Assembly (NCBI GenBank): GCA_964559135.1
Contig: CAZLGG010000047.1
Span: forward strand, 1-29,253
Source: DRQF01 sp964559135
GTDB taxonomy: Bacteria > Planctomycetota > GCA-002687715 > DRQF01
Direction: 5' to 3'
Length of the DNA: 29,253 nt
This document shows, piece after piece, positions 8,512 to 17,771 of this stretch. How positions within the stretch are numbered: the first letter of the stretch is position 1; each line of letters begins with the position of its first letter. The notes below the pieces were generated by a model. The model worked only from the letters and a program-made list of their open reading frames with translations. It searched no databases and was not told the DNA's origin. The translations under genes and the position numbers were made by a program.

Positions 8512-8685
8512 GAACCGCCTTCCTTCACTCCGATTGAGAAAGCTCCTCCTACTCTAATCTGAATTTGGATCCCAAAACAAGAAAATCGTAGAAGTTGTCC
8601 GATTTATAAGGCATGATGAGCCACCGGAAGCGGAGGATACGTCCTCCCGGTTTGCTGCTGACCCTTTGAACAAGAGCTCTCGACC
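8512..8685. promoter_or_regulatory. Divergent promoter/operator region, Rrf2 gene versus cytochrome operon
   Basis: This 174-bp region is clearly more AT-rich than its surroundings. At 8564-8576 there is an inverted repeat TTTGG-ATC-CCAAA with perfect 5-nt arms, a candidate operator. On the minus strand it falls between a possible -35 TTGTTT and a possible -10 TAGAGT, spaced 18 nt, which would fit autorepression of the Rrf2 gene. On the plus strand a TATAAG at 8605-8610 could be a -10 for the operon, but no good -35 is seen. The promoter assignments are weak; the inverted repeat itself is real. Confidence 0.35.
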
Positions 8686-11487
8686 ATGAGAATCCCATCG
8701 ATCCTCGCTGCCGTGTGCCTTTTGGCCGCCACGGTTTCCTCGCAGTCCGGTTTCGTCAACTTCGAGTCCTCGCCGGTGCATCCGATCCAGGTTTCAGCGG
8801 ATGGGCTTCACCTGTATGTCATCGACGCCCCCAATGCGGCACTGCAGGTCTGGTCCCTTCAGAATCCGGATCAACCCGTGATGCTCAAGTCCATCCCGGT
8901 CGGTCTCGAACCCGTCAGTCTGGCCGTTCGCAATTCCAACGAGGTCTGGGTCACCGAGAGTGTCTCCGACTCCGTGAGTGTCGTTTCGATCTCGAAAGGA
9001 CGGGTGATCGACACCATTCGCGTCAAGGACGATCCGGGCGACATCATTTTCGCCGGGACCCCTGAACGGGCTTTCATCAGCGTGAGCGGAAGCGACGAGA
9101 TCCGCGTCTTCGATCCCACGACGCGACAGCCGTTGGCAGTCATTCCGATCCTCGGCAAGGAACCCCGGGCGTTGGCCCGCAATGCGGCGGGCGACAAAGT
9201 CTACGCCCTCGTGTTCCGGTCCGGAAACCGCACGACGTTGATTCCGGCAGGCCTTGCGCCTCCGCCCCCGCCCCCCACGGCCGCAGGTTTGCCACCGGGT
9301 CCTCCGCAGAGTCTGATCGTGGATCTCGACGACCCACAGTGGGCGTTCCACCCCATGAACATCCCGGACAACGATCTGGCCGAAATCGACGCCTCGTCGT
9401 TCAACGTCACGCGTCTCGTGAAGAGCATCGGCACGATCAACTATGACCTCGCGTTCGATGCGACGGACGATGCACTCTGGGTCGTGAACATCGATTCTCG
9501 CAACGCCATTCGGTTCATGCCGAACCTCCGGGCGCACTACATCGACTCCCGCGTCGTCAAGTTGGACATGGGGGCTATGCAACCGACGCGGCGCGTCATC
9601 GATCTCCACGCGGACTTCGACTACGAGACCATCCCCAACGCCACCGATCGCGCCCATGCCTTGGCCGAACCCGTGGCCGTCGTCGTCGACGGCGCGCAGG
9701 GAGAGGTCTGGATCGCCTCCCAGGGGAGCGACCGCTTGGGCGTTCTCAGTCGTGAGGGCACCCTCTTGCAGCGCGTCGAGCTGACATCGACCGCCCCGGA
9801 TCAACGGGACACGCTCAACATGCGTGGGCCCCGGGGACTCGCTTTGCATCCCGCCCAGCCCAGGCTCTACGTCTTCAACCGACTCAGCCACTCCTTCTCC
9901 ATCATCGACACATCGAGCCGAGCGTTGATCGGTGAGTGGAGCCTCGGGAGAGACCCCACGCCTGCGATCATTCGGGACGGCAGGAAATACCTCTACGACG
10001 CCCGACTTTCCGGCAACGGCAGCGGAAGCTGCGCCGCGTGCCACGTCGACGGTGAGCACGACCTGCTGTCGTGGGATCTGGGCGATCCCGGCGGAAAACT
10101 GCAGAAGGTTCCCCATCAGGAAAAGCCGGATTTTCTCCCGCCCGGGAGCGTTCCCGACTGGGACTTCCATCCCATGCGAGGGCCGATGGGAACCCAGACA
10201 CTGCGAGGGTTGGCCGGCAACGCGCCCTACCATTGGAGGGGCGAGATTCCTGGTCTCATGGACATCAACGGTGACTTCCCGGCTCTGATGGGCGGAGACC
10301 TGCTCCCAGAGGCGGAGATGTCCCTCTTGGCCGGATACATGGAGCGGATTGCTCACTCGCCGAATCCCAACCAGAATCTCGACCGCACATACGACGCTTC
10401 GGCTGCGCGCGGCGAGAAGACGTTCCACAACACCCCGGCGATTCTTTGGGCCAACGGGCAGATCAACAAGTGCGCCACTTGCCACAGCGAACCGGATGGG
10501 TCCTCGTCCCGGATCTTCTTGCCCGCGGCCACGGCGTTCATCGGGGCCACCCAGCCCATGAATACCCCTCAGCTGCGGGGGCTCTGGCGACGTGGCACGA
10601 CACCCGCGCTGGGCCAGCCGACCAAGGTGGGTTTCGGGTTCGCGAATGACGGGATGTTCCCGTCGTTGAGGGCCTTTCTCGACCTCAACACCTTCAATGC
10701 CATGCCCACCGCGGAAAAGGACGATCTGGCTCACTTCCTCGAGTCCTTCGACTCCGGGACGGCTCCCATCGTCGGATACCGTGTTCTTCTCAACGCAGCG
10801 ACGTCGAACCAATCGGCGACGCTCGCCGCTATCCAACTCATGGAGAAGCGCGCTCAGGCCGGGGACTGCGACCTCGTGCTCATCGGTTCCGTCGATGGGT
10901 TGCCGCGAGGCCTTCTTTTCGACCCCCAGACGGCCCTCTATCAGGGGGACGAGGTGGGATTCGGCCCCTTCAACCGCTCCTCCATCCTCGCCACCGCTTC
11001 GACGGGGCACGTCATCGCCACCTTCATGGCGGTTCCGCCGGGCGAGGGGCAAAGATTGGGACTCGATCGTGATTTGGATGGTCAGTTCAACGGAGAGGAC
11101 GGTCTGAATCGATTCGGTCTCCCCGCCATCACGTCTCGGGGGCCCCTGCTTCTCGACGGGAATCGCGAGCCGCGGTTGGGCGACTGGGGGTTCGCGATCA
11201 CCACTGTCGCCGCACCCCCGGGAGCGCAGGGCATGCTCGTCGCGACGCTGGGGTCTGCGAGTGCGAGCATCGCCGGCGTGCCGCTCCATCTCGACATCTC
11301 CGCCGGTCCTCTGCTGACCGCTCCATTCCAAGCCGACGCATCCGGCTCAGCCTTCGATCGTCGGCCCATCCCGCCGTCGCCCGTCCTCGCCGGCTATGTC
11401 GTCTATGTCCAGGCCTTCTTCCCCGACGCGTCGGCGCCCGGAGGAATCATCGCATCCAACGGACTGAAAATCACCATTCAACCTTGA
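8686..11487 (+). CDS. Secreted YVTN-type beta-propeller/diheme cytochrome c peroxidase-like protein
   Basis: 933 residues with a Sec signal peptide (ILAAVCLLAATVSS), so periplasmic or exported. Residues about 25-435 form a YncE/YVTN-like beta-propeller, with recurrent blades such as LYVIDAPN, VWVTESVSDSVSV and LYVFNRLSHSFSIID. Two c-type heme sites follow: C449-AA-C452-H453 and C596-AT-C599-H600, in a context typical of the MauG/CcpA diheme peroxidase superfamily (TQTLRGLAGNAPYHWRG before, NTPQLRGLWRRG after the second heme). The C-terminal 200 residues carry no recognised domain. A proline-rich insert at about 189-203 interrupts the propeller. It is the first gene of a four-gene operon (next start 10 bp away). 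It could be a peroxidase, a substrate-oxidising diheme enzyme or an electron carrier. Confidence 0.85.
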   Translation: MRIPSILAAVCLLAATVSSQSGFVNFESSPVHPIQVSADGLHLYVIDAPNAALQVWSLQNPDQPVMLKSIPVGLEPVSLAVRNSNEVWVTESVSDSVSVVSISKGRVIDTIRVKDDPGDIIFAGTPERAFISVSGSDEIRVFDPTTRQPLAVIPILGKEPRALARNAAGDKVYALVFRSGNRTTLIPAGLAPPPPPPTAAGLPPGPPQSLIVDLDDPQWAFHPMNIPDNDLAEIDASSFNVTRLVKSIGTINYDLAFDATDDALWVVNIDSRNAIRFMPNLRAHYIDSRVVKLDMGAMQPTRRVIDLHADFDYETIPNATDRAHALAEPVAVVVDGAQGEVWIASQGSDRLGVLSREGTLLQRVELTSTAPDQRDTLNMRGPRGLALHPAQPRLYVFNRLSHSFSIIDTSSRALIGEWSLGRDPTPAIIRDGRKYLYDARLSGNGSGSCAACHVDGEHDLLSWDLGDPGGKLQKVPHQEKPDFLPPGSVPDWDFHPMRGPMGTQTLRGLAGNAPYHWRGEIPGLMDINGDFPALMGGDLLPEAEMSLLAGYMERIAHSPNPNQNLDRTYDASAARGEKTFHNTPAILWANGQINKCATCHSEPDGSSSRIFLPAATAFIGATQPMNTPQLRGLWRRGTTPALGQPTKVGFGFANDGMFPSLRAFLDLNTFNAMPTAEKDDLAHFLESFDSGTAPIVGYRVLLNAATSNQSATLAAIQLMEKRAQAGDCDLVLIGSVDGLPRGLLFDPQTALYQGDEVGFGPFNRSSILATASTGHVIATFMAVPPGEGQRLGLDRDLDGQFNGEDGLNRFGLPAITSRGPLLLDGNREPRLGDWGFAITTVAAPPGAQGMLVATLGSASASIAGVPLHLDISAGPLLTAPFQADASGSAFDRRPIPPSPVLAGYVVYVQAFFPDASAPGGIIASNGLKITIQP

Positions 11488-11497
11488 GGCGCGAATC

Positions 11498-13588
11498 ATG
11501 ACGGGATCGCCCAACACAACTCCAAAGGCTCTTGTCGAGTCCGTTCGTGAGTGGCGTCACGCGCTCACGATCCTGATCACGTTCTACTTCGTGTTCGAAA
11601 CCCTCTCGGGTCTTTTCGTCCAGTTCGCCCCGTTCGGAACCACGGCTCAGGTGACTCTCCTCGGACACACCCTGGTGGGGGTCGTGGTCCTGCCCTTCTA
11701 CCTGTGGTACCAGGTCCGTCACTGGTGGCGACTTCGCCCGAAGCCTCTCAGCTACATCAAGTTCCTGGGCTACGCACTCCTCATCGTCTTCCTCGTCAAC
11801 GCCTGGTCGGGAGTGCAACTCACCTACGAGGGATTCTTCGCCAATCGCATCAGTTGGACGGCCGATCGCCTCCACCTGATCAGCGGGTACGCAACGGCGA
11901 CCCTGCTCGTCGTCCACTACCTGGCCGTCATCCTCCTGCATCGGCGTCTGGCGACGGCCGCCGGCGCGCTGGATCTCCGGAGGGCGCCGAGCGTCCACCT
12001 GAAGTGGTGCGGGACTCTCATGGCGCTCTCGGTCGTTCTCACAGTGGGCGTGAGTTGGTGGTTGCCGGGAACGAGGGACCCCTATCGGTTGCCCGAGGAC
12101 TACAGCTATCGCTACGGAGACAACCCCTTCGCTCCGAGCCAGGCGCGAACGGAGACCGGGGGAGCGCTCGATCCCGTCGTGATGGCGAACTCGAGATCAT
12201 GCGGAACGTCCGGCTGCCACGAGGAGATCCTGGACGAGTGGCTGCCGAGCGCCCATCGGTACTCGGCGATGGACGGCGCGTTCCAGCGGGTGCAGCACGT
12301 GATGGCGAAAAATGAGGGCCCCGAGGCGACGCGCTACTGCGCGGGATGTCACGACCCGATCGCCCTTTTCTCCGGCGCCAAGAACCTCTACAGCGAGGAC
12401 CTCTCCAGTTTCGGCGCGGACGAAGGAATCTCCTGCGTGGCTTGCCATTCCATCGCCACCGCCGACGTCCAGGGAAACGCGGACTACGTCATGTTGCAGC
12501 CGGAGCGCTACCTGGGAGAGCTGGAATCCGAAGGCCTCGGCAAGGTGGTTTCCAACTTCCTCATTCGTACGTATCCGCGTCACCACGTGAAGTCCTTCAA
12601 GCGGGACCTCTACAAGACGCCCGAATTCTGCGGTGCGTGCCACAAGCAATTCATCGACCAGCGCATCAACAAGGCGAGTTGGGTGCAGCTTCAGAACCAG
12701 TACGACAATTGGAAGGCCAGCCACTGGAACGCGGGCGACTCGCCTGAAACCCGGATCACCTGCAATGAGTGCCACATGCGCCTCGTGGCCTCCAACGATC
12801 CCGGTGCCGGCGACGACGCCGACTACAACCGCAATCCCGACGACGGTCGACACCGTCATCACGGATTCATCGGCGCCAATCAGTTCATTCCCGCCTTCCA
12901 CAAACTGGAGGGTTGGAAGCGTCATGTGGCGCTCACCGAGGAGTGGCTGAAGGGCGAGACGGTCGTGCCCGAGATCCAGGACAAGTGGAGAACCGGCCCC
13001 GTCGTTCCCCTCAGAATCGAGGCGCCGGATTCCGTGAAGGCCGGCGACGCATTCCCGGTCAAAGTCGTTATTCACAGCAACAAAGTGGGGCACGATTTCC
13101 CCACGGGGCCCCTCGACATCATCCAGTGTTGGGTGCAGCTCGAGGTAAAGGATGCCGACGGCAAGGAAATCTACTCGTCGGGTCGTCTCGATGATCGTGG
13201 TTTCCTCCAGGAAGGCTCTTTCCTCTTCAAGGCGGAAGGCATCGACAAACAGGGGAATCTGATCGACCGCCACAACCTGTGGGAGATGGTGGGAGCCCGT
13301 TTTCGGCGAGCTCTCTTCCCTGACTACACCGACACCGCGAAGTACCAGGTTCTCTGCCCGTCCACCAGCCTCCGAACCGACCTGAAGAAGGCGCTCCCCG
13401 AAGAAGAGGTGACGACTCTCGAGGTCCCGGCCGGCGTGAAAGGCCCACTCTCCATCGAGGCACGTCTCAACTACCGGAAGTTCAATCAGTTTCTCGTGAG
13501 CTACCTTTTGGGCAGCGACGAGGCCCGCGCGCCTCTCACGTCGATGTCCATCGCGACGAAGACGATTCAGGTGACGACGGAGCCATGA
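11498..13588 (+). CDS. Membrane cytochrome b-like domain fused to five-heme cytochrome c
   Basis: 696 residues. The first 190 contain about five transmembrane helices with paired histidines (LLGHTLVG, YQVRHWW, DRLHLISG, VVHYLAV), suggesting b-type heme binding and quinone exchange. The soluble part has C-x4-C-H at 235-241 and four CxxCH sites at C281, C313, C378 and C422, in a cytochrome c554-like arrangement. A C-terminal domain with NKVGHDFPTGPLD follows, a sequence common at the end of multiheme cytochromes of this class. Orientation with the hemes in the periplasm is inferred. It starts 10 bp after the propeller/diheme gene and ends 1 bp before the next start, so the four genes are almost certainly one transcript. 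It could be a quinol oxidase feeding the upstream diheme protein. The exact reaction is unknown. Confidence 0.87.
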   Translation: MTGSPNTTPKALVESVREWRHALTILITFYFVFETLSGLFVQFAPFGTTAQVTLLGHTLVGVVVLPFYLWYQVRHWWRLRPKPLSYIKFLGYALLIVFLVNAWSGVQLTYEGFFANRISWTADRLHLISGYATATLLVVHYLAVILLHRRLATAAGALDLRRAPSVHLKWCGTLMALSVVLTVGVSWWLPGTRDPYRLPEDYSYRYGDNPFAPSQARTETGGALDPVVMANSRSCGTSGCHEEILDEWLPSAHRYSAMDGAFQRVQHVMAKNEGPEATRYCAGCHDPIALFSGAKNLYSEDLSSFGADEGISCVACHSIATADVQGNADYVMLQPERYLGELESEGLGKVVSNFLIRTYPRHHVKSFKRDLYKTPEFCGACHKQFIDQRINKASWVQLQNQYDNWKASHWNAGDSPETRITCNECHMRLVASNDPGAGDDADYNRNPDDGRHRHHGFIGANQFIPAFHKLEGWKRHVALTEEWLKGETVVPEIQDKWRTGPVVPLRIEAPDSVKAGDAFPVKVVIHSNKVGHDFPTGPLDIIQCWVQLEVKDADGKEIYSSGRLDDRGFLQEGSFLFKAEGIDKQGNLIDRHNLWEMVGARFRRALFPDYTDTAKYQVLCPSTSLRTDLKKALPEEEVTTLEVPAGVKGPLSIEARLNYRKFNQFLVSYLLGSDEARAPLTSMSIATKTIQVTTEP

Positions 13589-13589
13589 A

Positions 13590-15398
13590 ATGACACGTCG
13601 CATGCGAAGGGTGTGGTGGGCGGCGGGAGCGGCGGGCGTGCTCGTTCTGGGCTTGGCGGCCGTCTTCGTCCTGCCGGATCTGTTCGCGAGGAAGAAGGTG
13701 TTCGACTCCAAGTCCCGCGTCGAGGGGGTCACCGACATTCTCGGGCGACCCTTGCCGGAGCCGCCGCCGAGGATCGTTCTGGCAGACGTGACGGCGACGA
13801 CCGGGATCCGATTCGAGCATGCGCCCGGCCGTCGTAACGCGATCCTCGTCGAGGACATGGGGCCCGGCGTGGCTTTGGCCGACTACGACGGCGACGGCGA
13901 CCTCGATCTTTACGTGACGAATCAGCCGTCGTCGTGGCTCGCCCCCGATCCGAGGCAAGGAGCCAATCGCCTCTTCCGCAATGACGGCAACTGGAGATTC
14001 ACGGACGTGACCGACGAAGCCGGTGTCGGTGACAAGGGTTTCGGCATGGGCGCGGTGTTCTTCGATGCGGATGGTGACGGAGATCTCGACCTCTACGTCA
14101 CGAACATCGGAAAAAACCGTCTCTACCGCAACGACGGGAAGGGGAACTTCGACGACGTGACGGACGAGGCCGGTGTGGGTTGCCAACTGTTCGGCGCGGG
14201 CGTCGCCGTGGGCGACGTGGATCGTGACGGAGATCTGGATCTCTACGTGACGAACTACCTGAAGTTCGAGCACTCACATGATACCCCCGTAACCGATGCA
14301 ACCCAGCAGTACGATCAGGGTGTGCCCTACACTCTCAATCCCGTTTCTTACGAGCCCGTGCCCAATCGGCTCTACATCAACGACGGCACCGGTCGTTTCC
14401 AGGACAGGGCGAGGGAACTCGGCGTCGACGACGCGGAGGACCGCAGCCTCGAGGCCGCGATCTGCGATCTGAACGGTGACGGTTGGCCGGAGATCTACGT
14501 GGCCAACGACATCACCACCAACAGGATGTACCGGGGTGCGAAGGGGTTGCACTTCGAGGATCGCAGCGCCGCATCCGTCACGGCTGACTACAAGGGAGCC
14601 ATGGGATTGGCCCTGGGAGACCCCGACCAGGACGGTGATACCGACATTTTCGTGACCCACTGGATCGCTCAGGAAAACAGCTTTTACAGGAACCAGTTCG
14701 CGGAGTTGACCGGAAGTGAGGCCGCGGAGGGAGACCAGACTCTCGTTTTCGAGGACGCGTCTTACGCCATGGGCTTGGGCGCGCCCGCTCTCGACAAGGT
14801 CGGCTGGGGCACGGAATTCGCGGATCTGGACAACGATTCGCTCGAGGACTTGCTCGTTGTCAACGGCAGTACGCTTCAGAACAAGGACCTGTCCCTGAAA
14901 GCCCAATCGAACATGCTGTTTTGGAACCTCGACGACAGGGGTTTCTTCGAGATCTCACGCCACGTGGCTCCGGATTTCGCGAAACCCAATGTCGCACGAG
15001 GGATGGCGGTAGGAGACCTGGACGGTGACGGCGATCTCGACGTCGTCGTCGCGAGGAATCGCGGGCCGCTGGCCGTTTTCGAGAATCAGGGCGGCGAGAA
15101 GTCAGGGTGGATTCGTTTTCGCCTGACGTCGCCCGGGTCTCCGAATCCTTTCAGCATCGGAGCGAGGGTGACCATTCTGCTCGAGAACGGGCGCCGTGAA
15201 TCCAAGGTGGTTGGGGCTTCTCCGTCCTATCTCTCGCAGTGCGAACTTGACGTCCATTTCGGGCTGGGGGACGCCCGCGGCATCGAGGGGGCCGAGGTGA
15301 TCTGGCCGGACGGAGAGGTTCAGTCGGTTTCCCCGCTTCAAGGGCTGCGCACCTGGCTGCTCGCCCAAGGAGCCCAGCCCAAGGAGTTGCAACGATGA
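13590..15398 (+). CDS. FG-GAP/VCBS repeat protein with ASPIC-UnbV domain (CRTAC1-like)
   Basis: 602 residues with an N-terminal signal or anchor helix (AAGAAGVLVLGLAAVFVL), hence extracytoplasmic. Several FG-GAP/VCBS blades carry calcium-binding loops: DYDGDGDLDLYVTN, DADGDGDLDLYVTN, DVDRDGDLDLYVTN and DLDGDGDLDVVVA. Together these predict an integrin-like seven-bladed propeller. The last 75 residues (GARVTILL ... DVHFGLGDA ... VIWPDGEVQ) are the ASPIC/UnbV domain that closes CRTAC1-family proteins. No enzyme site is known for this family, which probably acts in binding. It follows the multiheme cytochrome gene by 1 bp and its stop overlaps the next gene (ATGA). Identification is firm, substrate or partner unknown. 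Confidence 0.92.
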   Translation: MTRRMRRVWWAAGAAGVLVLGLAAVFVLPDLFARKKVFDSKSRVEGVTDILGRPLPEPPPRIVLADVTATTGIRFEHAPGRRNAILVEDMGPGVALADYDGDGDLDLYVTNQPSSWLAPDPRQGANRLFRNDGNWRFTDVTDEAGVGDKGFGMGAVFFDADGDGDLDLYVTNIGKNRLYRNDGKGNFDDVTDEAGVGCQLFGAGVAVGDVDRDGDLDLYVTNYLKFEHSHDTPVTDATQQYDQGVPYTLNPVSYEPVPNRLYINDGTGRFQDRARELGVDDAEDRSLEAAICDLNGDGWPEIYVANDITTNRMYRGAKGLHFEDRSAASVTADYKGAMGLALGDPDQDGDTDIFVTHWIAQENSFYRNQFAELTGSEAAEGDQTLVFEDASYAMGLGAPALDKVGWGTEFADLDNDSLEDLLVVNGSTLQNKDLSLKAQSNMLFWNLDDRGFFEISRHVAPDFAKPNVARGMAVGDLDGDGDLDVVVARNRGPLAVFENQGGEKSGWIRFRLTSPGSPNPFSIGARVTILLENGRRESKVVGASPSYLSQCELDVHFGLGDARGIEGAEVIWPDGEVQSVSPLQGLRTWLLAQGAQPKELQR

Positions 15399-17047
15399 GC
15401 CGGTTCGCTCTCTGGGTCCTCGTCCTGCTTCCTTTCATGTCGTCCTGCAAGAAGGGTGACGACACCGCCGCGGGAGGAGACGCCAAGGCTTTGGCCGCTG
15501 AAGAGAAGGCTCGCGTGAAAACCTTCTGGGAGACTCTCCGCACCGCCCAATCCGCGAATCGCGAAGGTCGCTACAAGGATGCGGTCCAAGCGTATCGCCG
15601 GGCCCTCGATCTCGACCCCGAGAACGAAACCGCGCTCTACGAATTGGGAGCCCTCTTCGCGGAGCATGGCCATTGCGGTGAAGCGAAAGATCTCTGGGGC
15701 CAATTGAACCGACTCGATCCGCGCAACAGCCGCGTCGCGGCGAGCTTGGCCTCGCTCCACGACACCCTGCGCCCGGGTTGGCCCTTCGACCTCGACGAGG
15801 CGCGCTCACTTCGCAAGGCCGCGCTCGACCGCAATCCCACCGACTCCCGCCCCTGGATGATGCTGGGGCGGATCGAGTTGCTGGATGGACAACCCGCAGC
15901 GGCTGTCGAGCCCCTCCGAGCCGCCATCCGCATGAACCCCAAGGCGTTGGACGCGGCTCTGCTCTTGGGGCTCGCCTACCGCCGGCAGGGAAACGACCGC
16001 GCCGCGCTTCAAGTCGCCGTCGAGGCTCTGCTCGGCAAGAAGGCAGTGGACGCGCTCTCGCCCAAGGGAATCACTTCCGAGGGGGATACCGTGGCCGGGC
16101 TCCAGGAGTCCGCCATGAGGCACCCCGTCAACTTTCCACTCCTGATCCTCATTTCCGAACTCGAAGAGGAGATGCCTGACCGCAAGAGCTCAGAGCTCTT
16201 GCAACTCGTTGCCATCGCCCGAGACCTCGTCTCTCCCCATGAATCCTGGACGGGTGATGTGCCGGTCTCCGCTTCCATCCCCAAAGGTTCCCTCTTCGAG
16301 TTCGCTTCTTCCGCGGCCGCCAAGCTGGTGGCTGCGCGGTCCGGTTCCGGAGAACCGGGCATCGCTCTTCCGCGCATTCTTGCGGGTGCGATCCCCACCG
16401 CTTGGACATCCATCGTCATGGGCAAGGGTAAAGTCGGTATCGCCCTCGCACTGGCTCACGATCGGGGAGGTCCAGATATCGCTCTGTTTGATCCTAAGGA
16501 CTTCGATGCCCAGGCGTTGCCGCTTTGGAGGCAGCCCCTGGACTGGACAGCCAAGGATCTGGCCACTTCGGCCAAGACGCCTCCTGCTTTGGCCGTGGCC
16601 CAAGACGGCGGGCCGATGGTCCTGTTCGAGGGTGAAGTCGGCCCCGGCGGCTACAGCGGTCGCCTCATGAAGAAGGACTGGAACGACCAGGTGAAAGCGG
16701 ACGCCGTTTTGTTCACCGATCTGGACGGCGACGGGGACGACGATCTCGTCGTCGTGGAACCCCGCTCCTATCGGGAGGTCCTGTCGGCTCGGATGAAGCG
16801 CGCAGGCGATCGTCGATCTTCCATCCGGTTTTGGCGACGCGGCGAGGATGGCGCTTTCGTGGACGTCACCGCGGATTGGCTGAAGGAATCGCCCGTGGTC
16901 GCCGCCGAAAAGATCGAGGTCTGCACCGTTGGCGGACATCGTGCGCTTCGTGTCGTCGCCGCCCGCAAGGATTGGCGGCCGGGGACCTGCGATCTGCTGC
17001 TGGTCCAGACCGGGACCGTTTGGCGGCCCTACACCCTGGGGCCGTGA
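15395..17047 (+). CDS. TPR-repeat lipoprotein with a C-terminal FG-GAP-like segment
   Basis: 550 residues. The N-terminus is a lipoprotein signal with the lipid-attachment cysteine at 18 (LLPFMSSC). At least two to three TPR motifs follow: GRYKDAVQAYRRALDLDPEN at about residues 57-76, and later PAAAVEPLRAAIRMNPKALDAA. The C-terminal third contains FTDLDGDGDDDLVVVE, a single FG-GAP-like calcium loop, suggesting a small propeller or its remains. It overlaps the upstream CRTAC1-like gene by 4 nt (ATGA), a strong sign of translational coupling. Pairing of CRTAC1-like proteins with TPR proteins is a recurrent arrangement in such phyla. It probably scaffolds the exported complex at a membrane. It is the last gene of the operon. 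Confidence 0.85.
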   Translation: MSRFALWVLVLLPFMSSCKKGDDTAAGGDAKALAAEEKARVKTFWETLRTAQSANREGRYKDAVQAYRRALDLDPENETALYELGALFAEHGHCGEAKDLWGQLNRLDPRNSRVAASLASLHDTLRPGWPFDLDEARSLRKAALDRNPTDSRPWMMLGRIELLDGQPAAAVEPLRAAIRMNPKALDAALLLGLAYRRQGNDRAALQVAVEALLGKKAVDALSPKGITSEGDTVAGLQESAMRHPVNFPLLILISELEEEMPDRKSSELLQLVAIARDLVSPHESWTGDVPVSASIPKGSLFEFASSAAAKLVAARSGSGEPGIALPRILAGAIPTAWTSIVMGKGKVGIALALAHDRGGPDIALFDPKDFDAQALPLWRQPLDWTAKDLATSAKTPPALAVAQDGGPMVLFEGEVGPGGYSGRLMKKDWNDQVKADAVLFTDLDGDGDDDLVVVEPRSYREVLSARMKRAGDRRSSIRFWRRGEDGAFVDVTADWLKESPVVAAEKIEVCTVGGHRALRVVAARKDWRPGTCDLLLVQTGTVWRPYTLGP

Positions 17048-17060
17048 ATCCCCTGTCGAT

Positions 17061-17771
17061 TCAACTCCTCGCGCGAGCGATGACGATGAGGCTCCCGTTC
17101 ACACTCGCTCCTGCCTGGCGGGCTCGCGCCTCCATGGCGAGATAGACTTCGGACTCGAGGAGGCTCGGGTCCACATCGAGGACTTCCTGGGCAAGCCATT
17201 CGGCGGGTCGAAGCCCGATCGGCTGATGCCAACGAGCCTCGTCGGGGCGCAAGCCTGCCGATTCCAGTTCATCCACCAGCTCGGGGAGCGTCGTGTTGGC
17301 GTGATGGCAGCGACCGCGTCTTCGCTCCTCCCTCTTCAACCATTCGTCGAACTCCTTGGCGACCTGTCCCGACGGGAGGGATTCGGGAAAACAGGGCTCC
17401 GCGACCATGATGCCCGAACGGGCTACGCGGGCGGCTTGCGCGAGGGCCTCCCGCGGTTCGGGGAGATGGTGCAAGACATGACGCAGCACCACCCAGTCGA
17501 CCTCGTCATCCGGGAATGGCAAGGCTCCCGCGTCGCCGAGGACGACGGTGAGCCCCTCGGCTTCGAGCGCCCTGGCTTTTTCGGTGTCGGCTTCGAGGCC
17601 CGTTGCGGGAATCGCTCGGGCCGCCAAACCCCTGATGACGTCGCCGTCGCCGCACCCCACGTCGAGCACGCTTTGCGGAGCCAAGCGAATGAGTTCCTCC
17701 AGGAACCCCTCCAAGAGGCGGACCCGGTGCCGACGGACGTGGTCGCTCAATGGGAGGTCCTTGGGCGTCAT
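17061..17771 (-). CDS. Class I SAM-dependent methyltransferase
   Basis: 236 residues. Motif I is SVLDVGCGDGDVIRGLA, the acidic residue of motif II is in ATGLEAD, motif III-like GDAGALPFPDDEVDWV follows, and then LRHVLHHLPEP, all in the UbiE/Methyltransf_11 order. The protein is cytoplasmic. Its start overlaps the stop of the preceding Rsm22-like gene by 4 nt, so the two are co-translated. That suggests a shared theme, perhaps ribosome or RNA methylation, but the substrate cannot be inferred from the motifs. It is convergent with the lipoprotein gene across 13 bp. Confidence 0.87.
   Translation of the reverse strand: MTPKDLPLSDHVRRHRVRLLEGFLEELIRLAPQSVLDVGCGDGDVIRGLAARAIPATGLEADTEKARALEAEGLTVVLGDAGALPFPDDEVDWVVLRHVLHHLPEPREALAQAARVARSGIMVAEPCFPESLPSGQVAKEFDEWLKREERRRGRCHHANTTLPELVDELESAGLRPDEARWHQPIGLRPAEWLAQEVLDVDPSLLESEVYLAMEARARQAGASVNGSLIVIARARS

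Noticed and set aside
8794..11331. Minus-strand open frame of 845 residues
   Set aside because: It is fully antisense to the propeller/diheme gene, which has two heme motifs and a signal peptide. It shows no family motif.
12197..13858. Minus-strand open frame of 553 residues
   Set aside because: It is antisense to the multiheme cytochrome and FG-GAP genes, and the composition is that of a mirror frame.
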